From positions 558,001 to 622,000 of the forward strand of contig NZ_AUUA01000001.1 in assembly GCF_000439085.1 (NCBI RefSeq): a DNA stretch of 64,000 nt, read 5' to 3'. Positions 62,001-64,000 of this stretch are shown piece after piece. This DNA comes from Leminorella grimontii ATCC 33999 = DSM 5078 (GTDB lineage Bacteria; Pseudomonadota; Gammaproteobacteria; Enterobacterales; Enterobacteriaceae). Within the stretch, counting starts at the first letter, position 1; each line of letters starts with the position of its first letter. A program made the translations under genes and the position numbers. Below the pieces are notes generated by a model that saw only the letters and a list, made by a program, of their open reading frames with translations, did not search any database and was not told where the DNA came from.

Positions 62001-64000
62001 ATTTAGGCGGCGGTTGGTTGACGATGCTTAACGGCGGTTCTTCTTCCGGCGCTCTGAGCGGCAGCGGGCAGATAACCGTCAGCGGCGGAACGCTGACCGT
62101 AAACAATGCCAATGCGGGCTTGAGCGCCACGACGACCGTTGACGCAGGCGCTATCGCGCTGTTGAAAGACGTCGCAGCGCTGGGAACCGGCGGCGTTGTG
62201 GCTAACGGCGCAGTGACGCTGAATAACGCCAGCGGCGCGTTCACTAACGCGCTTTCCGGCAGCGGAACGTTGGAAAGTCAAAACGGCAGCGGCGTGACGC
62301 TTATCGGCAACAACGCGGGCTTTAGCGGCGAAATGCGAATTGATGGCCTTTCCTCGCTAACGGTAAACGAAGGTAAAAACGTAGGAGCCGCCAGCGCTAT
62401 TCAGAATGCAGGGCGCTTTATCGTGAATAACGCAGCCGATATGACGCTGCCTACGTTGGTTAACGGCGTTGGTTCGCTGGTAAAAAACGGCGCCGGTACG
62501 CTGACGCTCTCCGGCAGTAATACCTATAGCGGCGATACGCTGATTCAACAGGGCAACGTGGCCATTTCCCAAAGTGCGAACCTGGGGGATGGGTCCTCAA
62601 CCAACCGCGTGGTGCTCGACGGCGGCCATTTACAAATCACCGCAAATACGACTTCAGGGCGCGACGTTACGCTAGCGAAAAGCGGTAGCGTAATTGTTGA
62701 TAGCGGCGTAACCGCAACGCTGAACGGCTGGAATGACGGAGGCAATGCGGCGCTCGCCATCACCAAAGCGGGCGATGGAATTCTCATCTGGAACGGTGAT
62801 AACAGCGCCAACGCGGCAGCGGTCAACGTGACCGGCGGCGTCTTGCAGGTCGAGGCGTTGGAGAATTTAGCCAGCGCGACCGGGGTAGTTAATTTATTGT
62901 CCGGCAGCGCGCTGTCGGTATTAAAAACCGGCGCGACGGCGGACAACCTGCATTTTACTCGCCAGCTTCAGGGCAGCGGCGAATTGCGCATCAATCTGGG
63001 CGACAGCGATAAGGCGTTTACCTTTGACGCCAGCGCCGGTGGCGGTGACTTTAGCGGTACGTTGACCATGAACGACGGGCACTTCATTCTGGATACTCAG
63101 GCCGACAGCGTGATGAGTAATGCAACGCTAGCTCTGAACGGCGGGGCCGGTAAGCTGGGCAGCATGAAGTTACAGGGTAACCATTTAATGGCAGGCCTAA
63201 CGCTCAACGGCGGTCGTTTGGAAGTTGACTTCCGCGCGGCGGACCATCGTCCCGACGGCTTCCTGACGGTAGACCGATTGGATGCTTCCGGCGGCGGCTC
63301 CTTGGCCATTACCACACCGGCAAACCTGCCGAACCCGTTACCGGTGACCGGCGCGTCGCTGTTCGATCAGGACGACGGCGTCTATGACCAAATCGTCGCC
63401 GCTGCGTTGGTAAACGGCAGCGGCAGCCAGATCTCACTGGTTAAAGCGGACGGCTCGCCCGTTGGTTTGGACACCATCGTCGGCCTTATTCAAAGCGGCG
63501 TAACTGCAGGTAACGCGCACTATGGTTACTTCGGCGCAGTGAGAGACGATGGTCTGTATTTGGGCTATGGCCTAACACAGCTGGACGCTTTCGCTAACCA
63601 GTCCATCATTTTGGATAATACCAACGCCGTGGATAACGCCCTGGGCGCCAGGCTAACGGGAGACGGCGGATTTACCGTTAACGCAGCGGGAACCGTACGC
63701 ATCGGCAACGCTGCCAGCGACTACAGGGGGACGACCCTCGTCAATCTGGGCAGCGTGGTTCTGATTACCGACAACGCCTTCGGCCAAACGTCCGAGTTGC
63801 TGATGCAGGCCAATGTCGGCGTCGACCTTAACGGCAATGCCCAGACGGTAGGCTCGCTCAATAGCCAAAGCGGCAGCCTGTTGAACCTCAACGGCGGCGA
63901 GCTGACGGTTAATCAGGGAGGAATGACAAACGGGCAGATGGTCGGTCAGGGAACTCTGAATTTGACCGGCGGGGTACTGAACGTAACGCAAAATAATGCC
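56033..64000 (+). CDS. Giant ESPR-type autotransporter adhesin (N-terminal 2656 codons, runs off the window)
   Basis: Start ATG at 56033 with AAGGA 8 nt upstream; the frame is still open at base 64000. An extended signal peptide region (MNNRMFRTIFDKDKRQWIV then SELAK, about residues 1-30) precedes a basic and hydrophobic signal core ending near residue 55 (SFAS). The passenger is a long Gly/Ser/Thr/Asn-rich beta-helix with many short repeats. Autotransporter-associated strand repeats (PF12951 type) are seen near residues 1925 (NNYSGETDLQTGTLIL), 2160 (NTYSGDTLIQQGNVAI) and 2560 (SDYRGTTLVNLGSVVL). No beta-barrel domain is in view, so it must lie beyond the window. Cysteine is rare. Role: outer membrane surface adhesin, by family. 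Large minus-strand frames over this gene are artefacts of its repeat composition. Confidence 0.9.
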   Translation, partial: MNNRMFRTIFDKDKRQWIVTSELAKCRNKSSRIKKLCLSTLALAAFGSVPNISFASPLCDAGYVCYLDSTWTHQGMNNGVGTLLINDGNAYTVYGPTSMKTNITYPVRKAITLTDAWNNGWVSGLAAAVDPSTLGQIVFSNNYEGSATVVNDSGITETVNLYDPTKLITSSSASQTIVTILDPSVTNVDFYYDAGFVKVTDGEARVRLSGLDAITTGLSRNTAFALADGTGSTKAKIVWESDVVYEPIILKDDFSLTNTSGSQQVLSYTFKGAFTAFDGTPWTVNGLDDYKDYLAWLNDKVRDGSINSATKYETYKSAAYTQQAFDYDYLIPAGTGPAELYAAKNGDALLMAKGANATVEVAAGVTITQKTGPTSAVGNADYADNASVPYGVVLVTEGGQGHNYGTLRAHGGYGLVSSQGEGSRFTNESVGLIEIGSGSLTDDSGKNRTQTIVARDGGEVVNQGRIVHYGSNASTSDASVVFYVYNKGVLTNDGLISLGSTEKQWSNGGYQTIRSIGLTGSDSRFINTANGILQLGIDPEDGSSTGVGTNSFLLKLDTQNTPTTQSENHGKINAGSRVSGSNLIYAISTGINYFTNYGVINLDGNRDENGDLASNAVFNAAMYRSNSSSANPIDFENQGTINVDGYGNVALKAVTRGKIISSGTINVKGNRTSSGLNNYGAWVEGSGSLIEISGNVNLTGDDSIGVYATNRGTIKLSGNGQVTFADGENQIGYYIYGAGSAINNTGSGTQDVTTARSTLMRLDGGASFTGSASAASIMSASGEGSTVIVATGTGTTVSSGGMTVNVSGKDATGFLVEGGAKGTIDNTAIINLDGVGATAGIADGKKHSLSGEEQILTETEMRATELTAGATLTSTLNGAIGYIVRNLATLKNTGDITFTGVGATGIMVEEGATGVNDGNITLGENGVGLFASANTNTTSLTNTGNLTLNGDGAVGISATGSKVVVDMVSSGGSTPTIKMNGNNAVGVKASGGSVVNLDSSVVIEFSASATDQIAFWLSGKSDAGASSTVNVVASATPYSVSGERSTLFFVDGAANLSGALNVLVSGKDASGLRVSGTDSTATVNSGSQIEVTGENATGVLAQLGGSAIIASGAAFTVSGVSATVGIAEDDGSVITNGATVTSSVGSSGSTAFIARNGGELRNTGNIDLSAGSQNVAIDIFNGKVYNSGSIKANGTAIHIRGSGSVINNNGSIEATGGRAVIELGQDASLDLAAVSGSGTITAKGTADGILLSEGAIALNVSDTTIDMSDVSSTGVGIHNKAGISGIRLDNTTIRVNDGVGIYTGATLDASNSGTIAVRDGVGILYQNTNGTATANDLDLSGSQGLTINVNGNGGRGIVANMTGADKTVDSAVNVNILSASGSAALDVTGAATLIQRGDLVSASDDVIKAGNATAIINSGKIHAGSRTSNVVVMNDALNKSFTNTGNILGQLNFGAGVNVVQLKNGSAIDGDIALGSDDGNQITLSGASNSLTGNISGTGNGNRVSLQDGADVTGSVLLAGGNNRLTLSDSAVLTGNASTGSGNNEIYLSGSATLAGTLSVGSGANALTLSDASHLDNFTAVSGGENYVTVKDGATFQTLNAGTGGATDSLTFDNASYALTNVSSIQHFDRLNLINGALFTTALALQMGDGPSTLGVINVDSSSTLKLNSLAAYTLDHQLTGSGLLDVVSGTSFNFASTVGNQFTGTVQMNSDSFALSGTNTLALTNATLAVMNDNVTIVGIGTQNVGGLAFGGGMLDFGITIPNASVSRAFIRATDALDVSGSGSVKVNRSGFDNGTAPTVNATLGLLDQQNEALVQLVSSATVNGNAGAIRLIDENGAAISNGSVVAIGQNGTHAADATYDYRLVTDGSGGKGLYVGYGLTQVNLLTSGLTRLTIDASHSAEKTLSAKVTGTGDLGIKAGNGANALTIANEHNNYSGETDLQTGTLILGSNGALGETSKLSLANATTVNASGYSQTVGELNGSVGSTLDLGGGWLTMLNGGSSSGALSGSGQITVSGGTLTVNNANAGLSATTTVDAGAIALLKDVAALGTGGVVANGAVTLNNASGAFTNALSGSGTLESQNGSGVTLIGNNAGFSGEMRIDGLSSLTVNEGKNVGAASAIQNAGRFIVNNAADMTLPTLVNGVGSLVKNGAGTLTLSGSNTYSGDTLIQQGNVAISQSANLGDGSSTNRVVLDGGHLQITANTTSGRDVTLAKSGSVIVDSGVTATLNGWNDGGNAALAITKAGDGILIWNGDNSANAAAVNVTGGVLQVEALENLASATGVVNLLSGSALSVLKTGATADNLHFTRQLQGSGELRINLGDSDKAFTFDASAGGGDFSGTLTMNDGHFILDTQADSVMSNATLALNGGAGKLGSMKLQGNHLMAGLTLNGGRLEVDFRAADHRPDGFLTVDRLDASGGGSLAITTPANLPNPLPVTGASLFDQDDGVYDQIVAAALVNGSGSQISLVKADGSPVGLDTIVGLIQSGVTAGNAHYGYFGAVRDDGLYLGYGLTQLDAFANQSIILDNTNAVDNALGARLTGDGGFTVNAAGTVRIGNAASDYRGTTLVNLGSVVLITDNAFGQTSELLMQANVGVDLNGNAQTVGSLNSQSGSLLNLNGGELTVNQGGMTNGQMVGQGTLNLTGGVLNVTQNNA

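Noticed and set aside
1-64000. tRNA or rRNA genes, CRISPR arrays, prophage or integrase genes
   Set aside because: Looked for on both strands by eye; no cloverleaf with CCA-type end, regularly spaced repeat array, or phage or integrase protein was found.

Overview
The window reads as chromosomal DNA from a gamma-proteobacterium of the order Enterobacterales. The main evidence is an ivbL-ilvBN attenuated operon, ygiW-qseBC, rlhA, a manganese-riboswitch mntP, an iprA-like regulator and a chu/hmu heme locus, all close to their enterobacterial forms. GC content is moderate (about half), with AT-rich patches upstream of surface-protein and regulator genes. The gene set would suit a Budviciaceae-like genus such as Leminorella, but that is a guess. 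No tRNA, rRNA, CRISPR array, complete insertion sequence or prophage was seen.

Region 1 (1-13200) is a secretion and adhesion island. On the minus strand lie a BapA-like secreted adhesin, its LapB-type ABC exporter and the start of a membrane fusion protein cut by the window edge. Divergent from these, on the plus strand, is a second type I export operon: a CvaA-like fusion protein, a CvaB-like ABC transporter with an intact C39 peptidase domain, an unknown 205-aa exported protein, and a TolC-like outer membrane factor. The last two share an N-terminal motif. A decayed 228-bp tandem duplication joins the tolC-like gene to an orphan IS1 InsA-like zinc-finger gene.

Region 2 (13352-17784) holds rlhA (23S rRNA hydroxylation) and a DUF3772 mechanosensitive channel.

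Region 3 (17816-28719) is an iron and heme block with three probable Fur boxes. It has a CirA-like TonB receptor with an IroE-like esterase, then a heme receptor with HmuT on the minus strand, and divergently hutW-hutX-chuY-hmuU-hmuV for anaerobic heme breakdown and inner-membrane heme import.

Region 4 (28759-32300) holds a LysE exporter, an unrecognised 287-aa protein and a small trimeric autotransporter with a lipoprotein partner.

Region 5 (32301-39069) holds ygiW, two tandem qseBC-like two-component systems, dgkA and eptA. It looks like an envelope-stress and lipid A modification cluster; PmrA/QseB-like direct repeats lie before qseB and eptA.

Region 6 (39228-55730) is mixed metabolism and regulation: tetR-methyltransferase-modD, riboswitch-controlled mntP, an IprA-like regulator, ilvBN with ivbL, a YafY/PPOX divergon, an NhaC-like/TIGR04076/aldo-keto reductase operon, GNAT, a NUP-family protein, Usp, and a radical SAM/DUF4130 pair linked to DNA modification or repair.

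Region 7 (56033-64000) is the first 2656 codons of a giant ESPR-type autotransporter that runs off the window.
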